A stretch of 64,000 bases of DNA, taken from Capsaspora owczarzaki ATCC 30864. Its lineage: Eukaryota; Opisthokonta; Filasterea. Below, in pieces: positions 45,825-55,621 of the stretch. The notes under the pieces are model-generated. The model saw only the letters and a list, made by a program, of their open reading frames with translations. It was not told the DNA's origin and did not search any database. Numbering within the stretch: position 1 is the first letter of the stretch; every line of letters begins with the position of its first letter. The translations under genes and the position numbers were made by a program. The stretch is taken from the NCBI RefSeq assembly GCF_000151315.2, contig NW_011887307.1:148460-212459 (forward strand). The letters run 5' to 3'.

Positions 45825-47605
45825 TGATGCTGCTTGCTGTTCATTCGAGGTTCCGTGTGTCTGTTGTTTGTTTGACAATATATTGATGATGATTGGTGAC
45901 TGTTTGTCTGCTCAAACTGCTCTCGAGTCTTGTTGCTCCATTCAACTGATTCGCAACACGCTATGGAAACACGTTGGGTCTTTGGCAATCGATAGTTTCA
46001 AATGTTTGGACAGAGCCATACATGCGACACATATGTGGGAAAGCCTGATCCTTCCACCGTCGTCAGCTCGGCTGATCATCTGTCGAGTTCCTCTGTGAGC
46101 TCTTGAGCACTCCTCCATTATTATGACGAGATTCAATTGTCTCATATCCCATGTTCTTTTTTCTTTGTTATTCCTTGAGACGGTTTTAAAAAAAGAAGAA
46201 AAACAATGTCAAAGCTGTCCATTCTTTTTTTTCCTCGTTTTTTTTTTTTTTTCTTTGAGGTTTCCATTCAAAACCAATACGGTAGGCTTTTCTTGCTTTT
46301 CTCCGTCTGCCGATCGCCAGTGGATGACACAGACCACTCGCTGCTTGCGTGTTTATGTACATGGATGTGTGGGTGCGTGTGGGGATGTGTGGAAGCAGCG
46401 AGTGTGGACGCGGTAATGGAAGAGCTGCAGCATGGCTTTTTTTTTCTTTTTTTGAGCTTGCTGTTGTTTCTGTGCCTTCTCTCGCTTCTCGTTGCTGCTC
46501 TTGCGCGCTGTTAGCCGCATCTGGTGGCGCAACGTGCATCTTTCGATGGATTGTTCACATTGAGCTCCCTACACACGACAGTAAAGAGAAACTCAAAGAA
46601 GGAGCAAAAAAAAAAAAAAAAAAAAAGGCGGAAACTGCCTCGTTATCTCTGCCGATGGGGAGCTGCTCTGATGTCACCATCGCCAGTCCGAGTCTGTGCC
46701 TCGCGATGCTGGTGGTGTGGTGTATCGGCTGTTTTAGAGGTAGCGGGATGACAGCACAAACAACAGCAACGAACAGGAACAACAGAGAGAGAGAGAGAGA
46801 AAAAAAAAAACAGGATTCAAAATTTAAAACCACAGAAAAAGCATTGCTTTCCTTTTTTTCCGTTTTTTCCCCCCGTCGCTCCTCCTATTTGCTGCTCTTC
46901 TGTTGAATGCAGTGGACAAAGGGGGAAAGGGGAAAGGGGGGGGGGAACAAATTAGATGACGCTATGAGGAACAACGGGGTTCGCAGTCATGCTGCCGGAG
47001 GGCAAACAGAGAACAAAGAGCGATCCGAAGAGCTTCATTGGAAGGACTTCAGCCACAGCTCCTTCCCGCGCTCCAGCCCCTCAGGACATGCTATGATCAA
47101 AGCAATGGGGAGGGGGGGAGATTCAGTAAAGAGCGACACAGCATCGGATCAATGCAGGGCATCTCTGAATTTTCAATGATGCAACAATCCACAAAAGTCG
47201 TTTCTCAGCTCCTTCCCGCGCTCCAGCTCTCCAGCTCTCCTAAATATCATTGGATCAAAACAATCAGCGGATCCAAAAAAAAGGCCGTTCTCGGCTCATA
47301 ACAGAACGGGGATTTTGTGTTGAAGCATTTTGTTTTTTTGTTTGTTTGTTTTGTTTTTTGCTTGAGTTTGGATTGATGTGCCGTCCTGTGATGACTTACT
47401 TCCTATCGCTCGCCTCCTATGCATCACACAGGTTTTTGGTTTTCCATTTCTACGCTACTCTTCATTCTCTTTCTTCCTCAAGCCTGTTTGTGTCACATTT
47501 TTCGGAGATTGTGTTTTTTGGAAAGCTCGTCGTTTCAACGTCATCGCTTTGCTCCCCTTTTCCCCCGCCCCCACCCTGGTTCACCGTGCACAACTCATTT
47601 GAGTC
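45825..47605. other. Intergenic spacer of about 1.8 kb between NOP16 and the PP2C gene
   Basis: It contains several homopolymer tracts (T-runs near 46226-46251, an A-run at 46606-46626, G-run near 46937-46946) and a GA-rich patch at 46785-46800. A 20-base sequence beginning AGCTCCTTCCCGCG appears twice, near 47057 and 47207. The open frames are composed of repeat-encoded residues and I find no gene or structured RNA. Confidence 0.55.
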
Positions 47606-50539
47606 ATGCCGCCGATCGGAGTCTTCCCGCGATCGAGCGTCCAGCAGACAGTGTCCGCGTCCGTAACGGCACCGTTCGCGTGGATGGCGAGCCACTCGCA
47701 ATTCCTCCACTGCTCGGCCACAAGCTCGCACGAGCCCTCCCGGACACACACACACGCCTGGTGGCGCCAGCATTCGGCGTACAACCAGCCGCTGTCGCAT
47801 CCGCGGCCACTCACCTACTACTATGAGCGAAAGCACGCCGGCGCGCATGCTGGCGCAGGGTCGGGCCACGCGCACGGCGCCCGTGCCGGCAACAACGCCG
47901 CCTCGGCCTCGGCGTCCTCCTTCAACGCGTCGTCCGCCAAGCGCGAGTTTGGCCGGGACGACTTTCACAGGATGCGACATTCGCCGTTCTCGCGCATGGC
48001 CTCGGTCGGACCTTCGTTTGTCTCGCCAACGTCATCGCAGCAGCCGTTCTGGCGCCGGATGGCTGAACAATGGCGCGCAGCCCGGCGCAACGCTGCGTCC
48101 TGGCGCTCCCGCCGCGGCTCGCGCAGCAATCTGTCCCCTCCCGCAAATGTCCGCCAAGAACAGCACTTTCAGTCGCGAGACGCTCCGTTCTTTTCCACTT
48201 CCGAGGCCAGCTTCATTGAGATTCTTTCCATGCTTTGCCTGTTGCGTCGCGATAACGACCGCCTCACCCACGAATGGTACGGCCTTGTCATGGACGCGTT
48301 CGCCTCGGCCATGCTGTCCAGCCACCGTGCCGCGCCCATCGGCGCGCTGCCCATGTCCCTGACGCCCGCTGGCACGTCCAACTCGACGCCCAACGCTCTC
48401 CTCACGACTGACTCGCTGCATGCGCTCTCGTCGCTCCATCACGACACGCTGAGCACGGCATCTCCTGTGCCTCCTGCTGCCCGCCAGTCTGTGCTGCCCT
48501 TCCTCGGCGACAATGCAGCTCCCTCTATCATGGCCAGTTCGTTTGTCTCTGCACCCATGGTGACAATGGCACCTGCGCCTCCAGCCACTGTCGCTGTCGT
48601 TGCCGCGGCTGCTGCTGCCTCGACTGCTGCGGCCGCCGGCGCTGCGTCCTCGGTCATGACCCCTGCTGCATCTGCCGGTGCGTCGTCTGGTCCTCTTCTC
48701 GTACGTTCGCTCCTCGGCATGTCCTCCGTCCTGCTCAAAACGGCTCGCAAGGTGACTCCAGCATCCGTTTCTGCAGCGTCGCGGATTTCTTCCACCACGC
48801 GTCGCGCGTCCGTGTACCCCACTTTGCTGACAAGCAGCCGCAGTTTCCTTGCTTCTACCGCATCCTCTGCGTCGCTCTTCTTGTCCGGCCCGGTCGCTCG
48901 ATTTGCACCCATTCCCGCGGCGTATTTCTCCACCCACGCCCGAACGCCCTCCACCGCCACCGCTACAGCAGCCGTGTCCAAGCCGCAGCCGACCTTCGTA
49001 GCCTCTATTTTGGCCGCTGCAGCTCCTCCTGTGCGTTACATTGCATCCATGTCCGTTTCAGCGAGTACTCTCGGCGCTCATGTTGCAGCGCTTGTTTCTG
49101 GAGCTGCGTCCTTCAACTCGACCGCGGCCAATTCTCCTTCCTCCTCTTCCTCTTCCTCTTCCTCTTCCTCTTCCTCGTCGTCATCGTCGTCTTCTTCCTC
49201 CTCTTCGTCCTCCCAATCATCGGAGGGCACTAACTTTACCTTCCAATCCACAAATGCCGGCACCGAGTCTCAGCCAACAACGAGCAAGCAGGAGGGTGCA
49301 CCCAGTGCTGACGATGGTCCTTCCATGAAGCGCTCGAAAACCTCGCGCAACTTGGTTGCTGAGGCCGAACAGACTGATTCTGCACAGCTCGCCGCGGCTC
49401 CTACAGAGCAGTCCGACCCGCCGCAGGCCTTCACGATGGGAACTGGTTCGTCGTCCATTATTGGCTATCAGGGCTCTGTCAAATCGGCGGGCTCTGCTCC
49501 ATCCGCCGCCTCCTTTGAAGTTGGCTATGCCTGTGCTGGCAAGCGTCGCACGGGTTCGCGCAACGGGCTTGCCGCCAACTCTGCCGCCCGGAAAATCTGG
49601 ACTTGCGATTGCGGTGAAGATGCCTTCTTTGTACATGACACTACTGAAAGCACCTTCCTTGGCGTGGCCGACGGTGTTGGCGGCTGGGCCGAGCTGGGTG
49701 TCGATCCTGCCGTTTTCTCGTGGACTCTTATGAACAACTGCTCGGCGCTTTCCCGCCCCGCAATGGCTCCTTATGAGCCCAAGGAGCTGCTTTCCAAGGC
49801 CTACGCCAAGCTTATTCGCGAACAGACGGTGGAAGCAGGTGCGTGACTCGTTTTATGGTGCTTTTTGAATGGTGCTTTTGCTGACTTTTTTTTTTTCCCT
49901 TTATTGATGATGTTTTGCTTCAATCCATCACAGGAAGCAGCACGGCATGCTTGGCCATTTTCAACAAGAAGACTTGGACGCTCCGCACTGCCAATTTGGG
50001 TGACTCGGGCTTCCTCGTCATTCGTCAGCAGAAGGTGTTTTACCGAAGTGAAGAGCAGCAGCACACGTTCAATGCACCGTACCAACTGTCGGTGGTTCCC
50101 CCGCACATGCGTGGAGGTTCCATCCACGATTTGCCCGAGCTCGCTGAAGCGCATTCTTTCCAGCTCGAGGCCGGCGATTGGGTTGTATTCGGCACCGATG
50201 GTCTTCTCGACAATCTGTTTGACGAGGAAATGCTCTCGGTTGTCCAGCGTGTGAGCGCCGATGGCCCCGTCGCCGTTGCACGGGCCCTGACCGTCATGGC
50301 CACGCACATGTCGTATGCGCGCAAAGGCCAAAGTCCGTTTGGCTTCCGAGGCGGAATGGCAATTTCTGGGTAAGTCACAGGGGGCCCGTGTAGGATTTCT
50401 GTATGATTTGGCTTCCTGTCAGTTTGACTGACTGTTTTATTTGGGATTGCTTTGTCCACTTTTCAGCAAACCGGATGATGTGACGGTTATTGTGGCGCAC
50501 GTCGGCGCTCCAGCGAAAGTGCCCGTTTCCAAGTTGTAA
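47606..50539 (+). CDS. PPTC7: PP2C-family phosphatase, PPTC7-like, with long N-terminal extension and C-terminal SKL
   Basis: Three exons (47606-49838, 49934-50369, 50467-50539) give 913 residues, three times animal PPTC7. About 630 N-terminal residues are Ser/Ala/Thr/Pro-rich, including a serine tract of about 28 residues (49134-49215). The PP2C core at about 635-905 has all the metal-site landmarks: CGEDAFFVHD, GVADGVGGWAELGVD, ANLGDSGFLVIR, VVFGTDGLLDNLFDEEM and PDDVTVIVAHV. These match the PPTC7/Ptc7 subfamily (GVADGVGGW, DNLFD). Animal and yeast members act in mitochondria, regulating coenzyme Q synthesis and mitophagy. The last three residues are SKL, the canonical peroxisomal PTS1 signal, so dual or altered targeting is possible. 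The 5' ATG is the first in an otherwise open frame; the true start might lie further in. Confidence 0.88.
49134..49215 (+). repeat. PPTC7: Coding TCC/TCT/TCG serine-tract repeat in the PP2C gene
   Basis: Repeated TCC, TCT and TCG triplets encode about 28 near-continuous serines roughly 125 residues before the PP2C core. Mixed codons argue for some age or for selection on the serine tract rather than a fresh triplet expansion. Confidence 0.8.
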
Positions 50540-50791
50540 TCCGTTCCCCCCTTTCCCCACCGCGCTCGTGTTATCATGTTTTTTTTCCTCCTTATTATCA
50601 CAAAAATCTTAGGTTATTTTGCAAATATACTTTTCCCCCAACTCCACTTGTTCAGTTTGCATTCAAGTTGCCATTTCATGTGAATCGTTTTCCTTTCGCC
50701 TCGATCATAGGCAATCCTTGTCCAATCGTTATTTCTCTATTCCTACATTGCGACGGTCAGTCATACTTTTTTTGTCGTTCTTGCTCGAGCC

Positions 50792-51812
50792 ATGCGCGAG
50801 ATCACCATTACCCACTTGTTCAAGTGAGTTGCAACAAGAGTTCGTTTGACCCAAAACCCCTTCTTCCTTCAAACTGACCGTCCGCCGCCTCGTCAAAACC
50901 CAGATTCCCCGTTGAGATTGTCTACAAGACGTACTTTGAAAAGTATGCCGACGGACGCGATCCCAACATCAAGTCGATCGATGTGCTCGAGCGGCACATT
51001 GGTAAGAATGGAAGAACCGAGCTGGAGATGGAGATGAGACAGGAGGGGGGCTCACTTTAATCCACTCTCCGTCCATGTTGCTGGTACTAGATCAGAATGG
51101 CGTCGAGACAGTCAAGCGAAGAGCCGTCCTGGAGAACATCGTCCCTTGGTACCTTCAATTCGTAAGCAAAGCACTCACGTACGCTGCACTCGCTCTTGAC
51201 TCGGTACTCCCAATCAGTATGCAGCTAACTATTTGCTGATCGACTGTCGATGCATTGTATTGGATAGTTTATTCCGGGCCATTGCATTATGGAGGAAGTT
51301 GTCGTGCGCGATGTCAAGGAACGCATGTTCAGCACGCACACGTACAATGTGACGTGGGCTGACACTGCAGCGATGGTGGAACGAACGACCTACACACGAC
51401 ATGCAGACAATCCCCAATGGTACAGTGATGTGCTGCTATTTGCAGCGTTGGAGGGGGAGTTTTGCTCGAAATTGAAATTGCGTCTGGCCTTTTTATGATG
51501 CTGTTGGGGGTTGTGCAGGACGGATATGAAGCAATCCGGCACGCTTGAATGCAAAAAGTGCCCTGATTTCGCTGGAGGCACGGTTGAGGCGATTGTGGCC
51601 AAATTTCTGACGCACGGAGCTTACAAGGCAAGTGTTTTTCATGGGGGTGATTTCGTTCTTTTGTCGAAGATGGCCGACATACGCTGACATTCTGTCACGG
51701 CTTTGTCTTGCAGGGTCTCAAGATTATGGATACTCTCGTCCAGGCGCAGGCAGATGCTGAAGCGGCGAAAGCGGTGCAGCGAACGGGTCGCTCGCACGGC
51801 GAGAGCTTGTAA
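50792..51812 (+). CDS. PRELI/MSF1-family (PRELID/Slowmo-like) lipid-transfer protein
   Basis: Six exons (50792-50823, 50904-51001, 51091-51161, 51268-51419, 51519-51627, 51714-51812) give 186 residues. The PRELI fold is recognised from the start HLFKFPVEIVYKTYFEKY, then IDVLERHIDQNGVETVKRR (quoted in part: IDVLERHI), the PGHCIMEEVVVRD strand, NVTWADTAAMVERTTY and GTVEAIVAKFLTHGAYKG, all in order as in PRELID proteins (VDVLDRHID, YVQEHSVVD, NISFTNMVSVDERLIY). These proteins shuttle phosphatidic acid or phosphatidylserine across the mitochondrial intermembrane space, with TRIAP1/Mdm35. A 32-base first coding exon and a GC-type donor at 51628 are unusual. Substrate cannot be told from sequence here. 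It converges with the NUDT5-like gene, 114 bases apart. Confidence 0.88.
51628..51713 (+). other. GC-AG intron in the PRELI-family gene
   Basis: Exon 5 ends TTACAAG and is followed by GCAAGT; the acceptor is GTCTTGCAG. The splice joins HGAYK to GLKIMD in phase 0. It is the second GC-AG intron found in this window. Confidence 0.8.
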
Positions 51813-51926
51813 AACACCACCAAGCGTCCTTTTGATTTGCTCGGATTGGGTTTTGCAGAGAAGGAAACATCTTCAAACCAGACTGTATTTGTAACGAAAC
51901 GGAAACATAATCTCTTCCAGTTCGAG

Positions 51927-52089
51927 TCACCACGAAGCGCTGCTCGCAAGTTCCAGGGCTTTGGCAAACCCGTACAACTTGGATTCGATAGCAACGCCAT
52001 GCAGCTCCTTGTACCGGATGATGGTTTGCAGGAGATTTTTGACGGGGACAATGATCGGAACCAAGTTCTGAGGACGGAAGTCCCCAAGC

Positions 52090-52127
<38 letters not shown>

Positions 52128-53416
52128 CAACATGAGATACTGGATCGTGGACGACAGCTACACGGGCGAAGAGACAACGCATACCTCGTCTTCGTCCAAC
52201 TCTTGCTTGAGTGTAGCATTGTTCGGATCATCCGAGTCAATGTCCATTGTGACGAGGTGGAAGTTTTCGGTGGACTTCCAGGGATCCACGTTAATGTCCT
52301 TCGAAATCTCGCGAATGACGCCAGTAAACCCTGTCTCTTCTTTGAGTTCGCGCAACTGCATGAAACAAGAGAGGAGTAGGGGTTGAGGTAGAAGGGAGAG
52401 GAACCACATCCAGTGAGAAAATGTGACTCAAACACACCTTGTCAAAAAAGAGCAAAGACGAAAATGAAACGTTACAGCAGCTTGGCTCGGCGTCTCGCCC
52501 TTGTCAATCAGCCCAGCAGGAAATTCGAGACTTGGGCGTCCCACAGGAGGACGGTAGTTGAGGACGAGGACGAGCGACTTTTCCGACCCGCGGACTGCCA
52601 ATAGCATGTGAGAATGTTGCAAGCGGTCAGACTCCATCAATGATCGACAACCCGCCTGTGGTTCGCAACCCCAAGCACCACATTCAGACCTTCTCAGAGT
52701 TTCTTAACAGACAAGCACTCACCGGGATTCTTGCTGCTGCCAATCAGCGCGATAATATCGACGCCGTCGACGCCCACATCGGCCAGTCGGGTGGTGCGTT
52801 CGGCATACTCCCACGAGCGTGCGGACGCACTTGACGACGTTGATGAAGACGACGACCCTCCTTCCTGCTGGGCAACAATCGGGACGGTATACTTGACAAC
52901 GCCCGAGCGCAACCAGCGCCCAGAGTGAGTCACCTCGCGACCGGTGGTGACAATGCCACTCATGTGCTGCACTGCGTCAGCAACAACGCGATCGGCAGCA
53001 GCGAGCAGCTCGGCCGCTGAGCAAGTCGCCAGCGAAGTAGACATGAATGAAGACTGCGACGACGATTGCTTGCGTTTCAATGCAGAAGGTGCAGCAGCAG
53101 CAGCAGCAGCCAATGCGACAGTGGGCCAAGTGATAATCGACCTTGGGGAGTACGGCTTGACGAGCGAGGCGGCGGCAGGAGGAGCAGCAGCGGAGACGGA
53201 TGAGAGTGACGCGGGACGACTGCCAAGACCGAGACGAGTCAGATTTGGCTTGGCTGGACCAGAGCAAGAGATGGATCGACGGGCGGTAGCAGTAGCAGTA
53301 GCTGTAGCTGTAGTTGTAGCAGAAGCAGCAGAGGCAGAAGCAGCGATGGTTGGGCGCAGGAGGAGATGACCAAGTCGATGCGTTGCGGCAGGAGCAGTAA
53401 GAGTGGCCAGACGCAT
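51927..53416 (-). CDS. NUDT5: Nudix hydrolase, NUDT5 (ADP-sugar pyrophosphatase)-like
   Basis: Four minus-strand exons (53416-52723, 52594-52476, 52355-52185, 52067-51927) give 374 residues; animal NUDT5 is about 219. The surplus is an Ala/Ser-rich N-terminal extension beginning MRLATLTAPAATHRLGHLLL, with Arg but few acids, consistent with a mitochondrial presequence. The catalytic part shows GRWLRSGVVKYTV, WEYAERTTR, VLNYRPPVGRPSLEFPAG and a perfect Nudix box from Gly259 (G-x5-E-x7-REL-x-EE-x-GF), split by an intron just before LREL. The end KLYGFAKALELAS parallels the NUDT5 tail. It would hydrolyse ADP-ribose-type sugars to AMP and sugar phosphate. Intron 3 carries an A36 run on the plus strand (T36 in the transcript). 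Confidence 0.9.
52091..52126. repeat. NUDT5: A36 homopolymer in NUDT5-like intron 3
   Basis: A run of 36 A residues on the plus strand is T36 in the sense of the minus-strand gene, ending about 20 bases before the CCTCAG acceptor of the last exon. It therefore sits where a polypyrimidine tract is expected. Confidence 0.9.
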
Positions 53417-53598
53417 TCAGTAGACTGAGCTCGGACGGAGACGCGATGACGCGAATGGGAGAGTGTGTCAAGTGTCTGAGATGGATATGAAAAAGGAAGG
53501 GAGGTTCGCCAAGAGAGAAAGAGTGGGCAGAAAAAAACGCTCAACATGGGCAAACGCTTTTACTATACAATATATATACATCGACAACCATGATGTGG

Positions 53599-55200
53599 TC
53601 AAACACGAGTCAGACGAGATGCACGGCGAAGGAGCTTGGAACTGCTGCTGCTGCCTCTTGTGGTGCTGGAGGCCGCGTCAGCATCAGCGGCGGCGAGGGA
53701 ATCGGCTCGCTTGGGATGCGAGGTCCAGTCCGGGTTGACGCCGCATTTCAGCAGAGACGCGAGCATCGAGGCCTTGTCGGCAGCTGTGCCGCGGCTCCCT
53801 GTAGCCATGCAGTAGTGCAGAAGGGAAAGCCCACAGTCGTCGCGCTCGTTGACGTCTGCGCCAAAATTGATCAGCAGCCGGACAATGCTCGGTCGCGCGA
53901 AAAAGCAGGCAGTCTGGAGCGCACTGCCGTTGATGCGTGGACCAAGAAAGGCGCGGGCAGCGAGCAGCACGCGCACGGTGCTCTCGTGGCCAAAGCGGAT
54001 GGCAGCAATCAAGGGAGGCAATGCGCTGGTCGTGTTGTTCACCCCTGCTCCGGCTTGGAGCAGCGCCAGTGCCACGTGCTCGTTGCCGCTCTGTGCGCAT
54101 GCGTCCAGCGGTAAATTGGAGCCACCGATCGGCTCGTTCAGTACGCTAGGGCCTGCACGCTCAATGATGAGGTTGGCGATCCGAAACGCGTCCTCCGACT
54201 TGACCGACGTGATGAGGTCCAACAGCGCGCGTTGCCATTGGCCGCGATTGAGCGCGGTGCGTCTGAGTAGCGCTTCCACGCCGCTAACTTGCCCGTCTCG
54301 CATCCAACTCTTGAGCGTGTCAGAGAGCTGCTGGTGCGGGACTGAAAACCCGAGCTCCATCAGCAACGGCAGCACAAATTGCGGCTGGCTCGCCTTCGTT
54401 GTGAGCAAGAGACACTGCTCGCCCGCGGCACCTCGCTGGACAAGTAGCCGGATGATGTGGGCATCGCCGGCAATGCAGGCCAGATGCAACGGAGTGCCAT
54501 AACCCAGCTCTGCCGCTGCTGAAGGAGATGCGCGCAACAGTTGCACAAGGCTTTGGGAATCGGTCGGCTCTTCGGCAACGCCCGTTGGAAAGGCCGTCGA
54601 GCGCACATCTGCACCGGCATGGATGAGCATTTCGGCGATCTGGGTTGCGGCAGCTTCGTTTGAGCGACGCGCCAGTGCCAGAGCGAGCAGCGAATACGGC
54701 ACGTTCACGCGCATGAGCGCTGCCAACGCCGTTCCTGCGGCAGTTTGGCTGTTTGGCACGTCCAGCGTCGCTTGGTCGAGCTTGCTTGCAATTTCGCGGG
54801 GCAACAGCGGCACGGCTACAGACTCGATCGATTTCGGTGGTGCTGGTGGTGCTGGTGGTGCTGGTGCTGGTAATGCATCCACCACCTGCGTTTCTGAGCC
54901 GAGCGATGACGTGAAATCCGGTTTTGGCTCGGGCGACCGCGACTTCCACCGCAGCGTCCCTGGTCGTCGCTGCCACCCGCGACCACTGCTAGATGGTGTA
55001 AGACCGGCGTCTTGTGCGAGCTTGGCCAAGATCCGGAGCTTGTCGGCGACATTGACGGCGTCTCCTTCGTACACATGGATGGCCAGTTGATCCAGAACGG
55101 AACTCAACTCGGCGTCCGCAGCAGCAGCAGCAGCAGGAGGTGGTCTGCATTGTGCAACGGCCTCGCTCGGGCCAGGTTGATTGGTAGCGGCGTCTGTCAT
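53599..55200 (-). CDS. Ankyrin-repeat protein
   Basis: A single exon encodes 533 residues. After about 150 disordered residues (Ala/Pro rich, with a short acidic helix) come helical repeats of ankyrin type: LLALALARRSNEAAATQIAEMLIHAGADV, GTPLHLACIAGDAHIIRLLVQRGA, LPLDACAQSGNEHVALALLQAGAGV, PLIAAIRFGHESTVRVLL, ALQTACFFARPSIVRLLINFGADVN and LSLLHYCMATGSRG, here cited only as markers (GTPLHLAC, LPLDACAQSG, LINFGADVN). The middle repeats are degenerate. The C-terminus is basic and ends LTRV, which fits a class I PDZ-binding motif (T-x-V). No catalytic domain is present; it is presumably a protein-interaction scaffold. Lack of introns is unusual among its neighbours. Confidence 0.85.
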   Translation of the reverse strand: MTDAATNQPGPSEAVAQCRPPPAAAAAADAELSSVLDQLAIHVYEGDAVNVADKLRILAKLAQDAGLTPSSSGRGWQRRPGTLRWKSRSPEPKPDFTSSLGSETQVVDALPAPAPPAPPAPPKSIESVAVPLLPREIASKLDQATLDVPNSQTAAGTALAALMRVNVPYSLLALALARRSNEAAATQIAEMLIHAGADVRSTAFPTGVAEEPTDSQSLVQLLRASPSAAAELGYGTPLHLACIAGDAHIIRLLVQRGAAGEQCLLLTTKASQPQFVLPLLMELGFSVPHQQLSDTLKSWMRDGQVSGVEALLRRTALNRGQWQRALLDLITSVKSEDAFRIANLIIERAGPSVLNEPIGGSNLPLDACAQSGNEHVALALLQAGAGVNNTTSALPPLIAAIRFGHESTVRVLLAARAFLGPRINGSALQTACFFARPSIVRLLINFGADVNERDDCGLSLLHYCMATGSRGTAADKASMLASLLKCGVNPDWTSHPKRADSLAAADADAASSTTRGSSSSSKLLRRASRLTRV

Positions 55201-55621
55201 CTATGTGTGTGTGTGTGAAGCGCGGGCTGGTGGTGGTGGTTGATATTGGCTCCCCCTTTCCAAGAGTGGAGATGGCAGGAGTGAACCAAAATCTAAAATT
55301 GGAATGGTCGAATGGCATTAACTGACAGAGCCATCATCACAAACCCTAGGAATGAATGCTGAATGGGGGAGATGATGGTATTCACAGGGAGATGAGTGTT
55401 TAGCTTTGTGCAGTGCTGCATCGGGCAGGCTGTAATCGATTGCAGATGGAGATTGCCGATGTGTTCTCCTCACACACTTTCCACTGTCGAATGCGGAGAT
55501 TGTGAAAATGTAAAACAGCTACAAATGTGACAAAGTGGGTGAAATGGTTGGTAATTTTTTTTTTGTTCAGAATTGGTTTTTGCTCAGAAAACAAAAAAGA
55601 AAACTCGAGCGTGAACGCTTT
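55201..55621. other. Spacer between ankyrin gene and adenylate kinase gene
   Basis: The 421 bases hold the ankyrin promoter and the AK2 3' flank, both minus-strand genes. A short (GT)n run lies at 55204-55216 directly upstream of the ankyrin ATG. I see nothing else in it. Confidence 0.5.

Noticed and set aside
47057-47229. Repeated 20-base sequence near 47057 and 47207 as a mobile-element end
   Set aside because: The copies are in direct orientation with no coding content or target duplication between them, so they look like local duplication.
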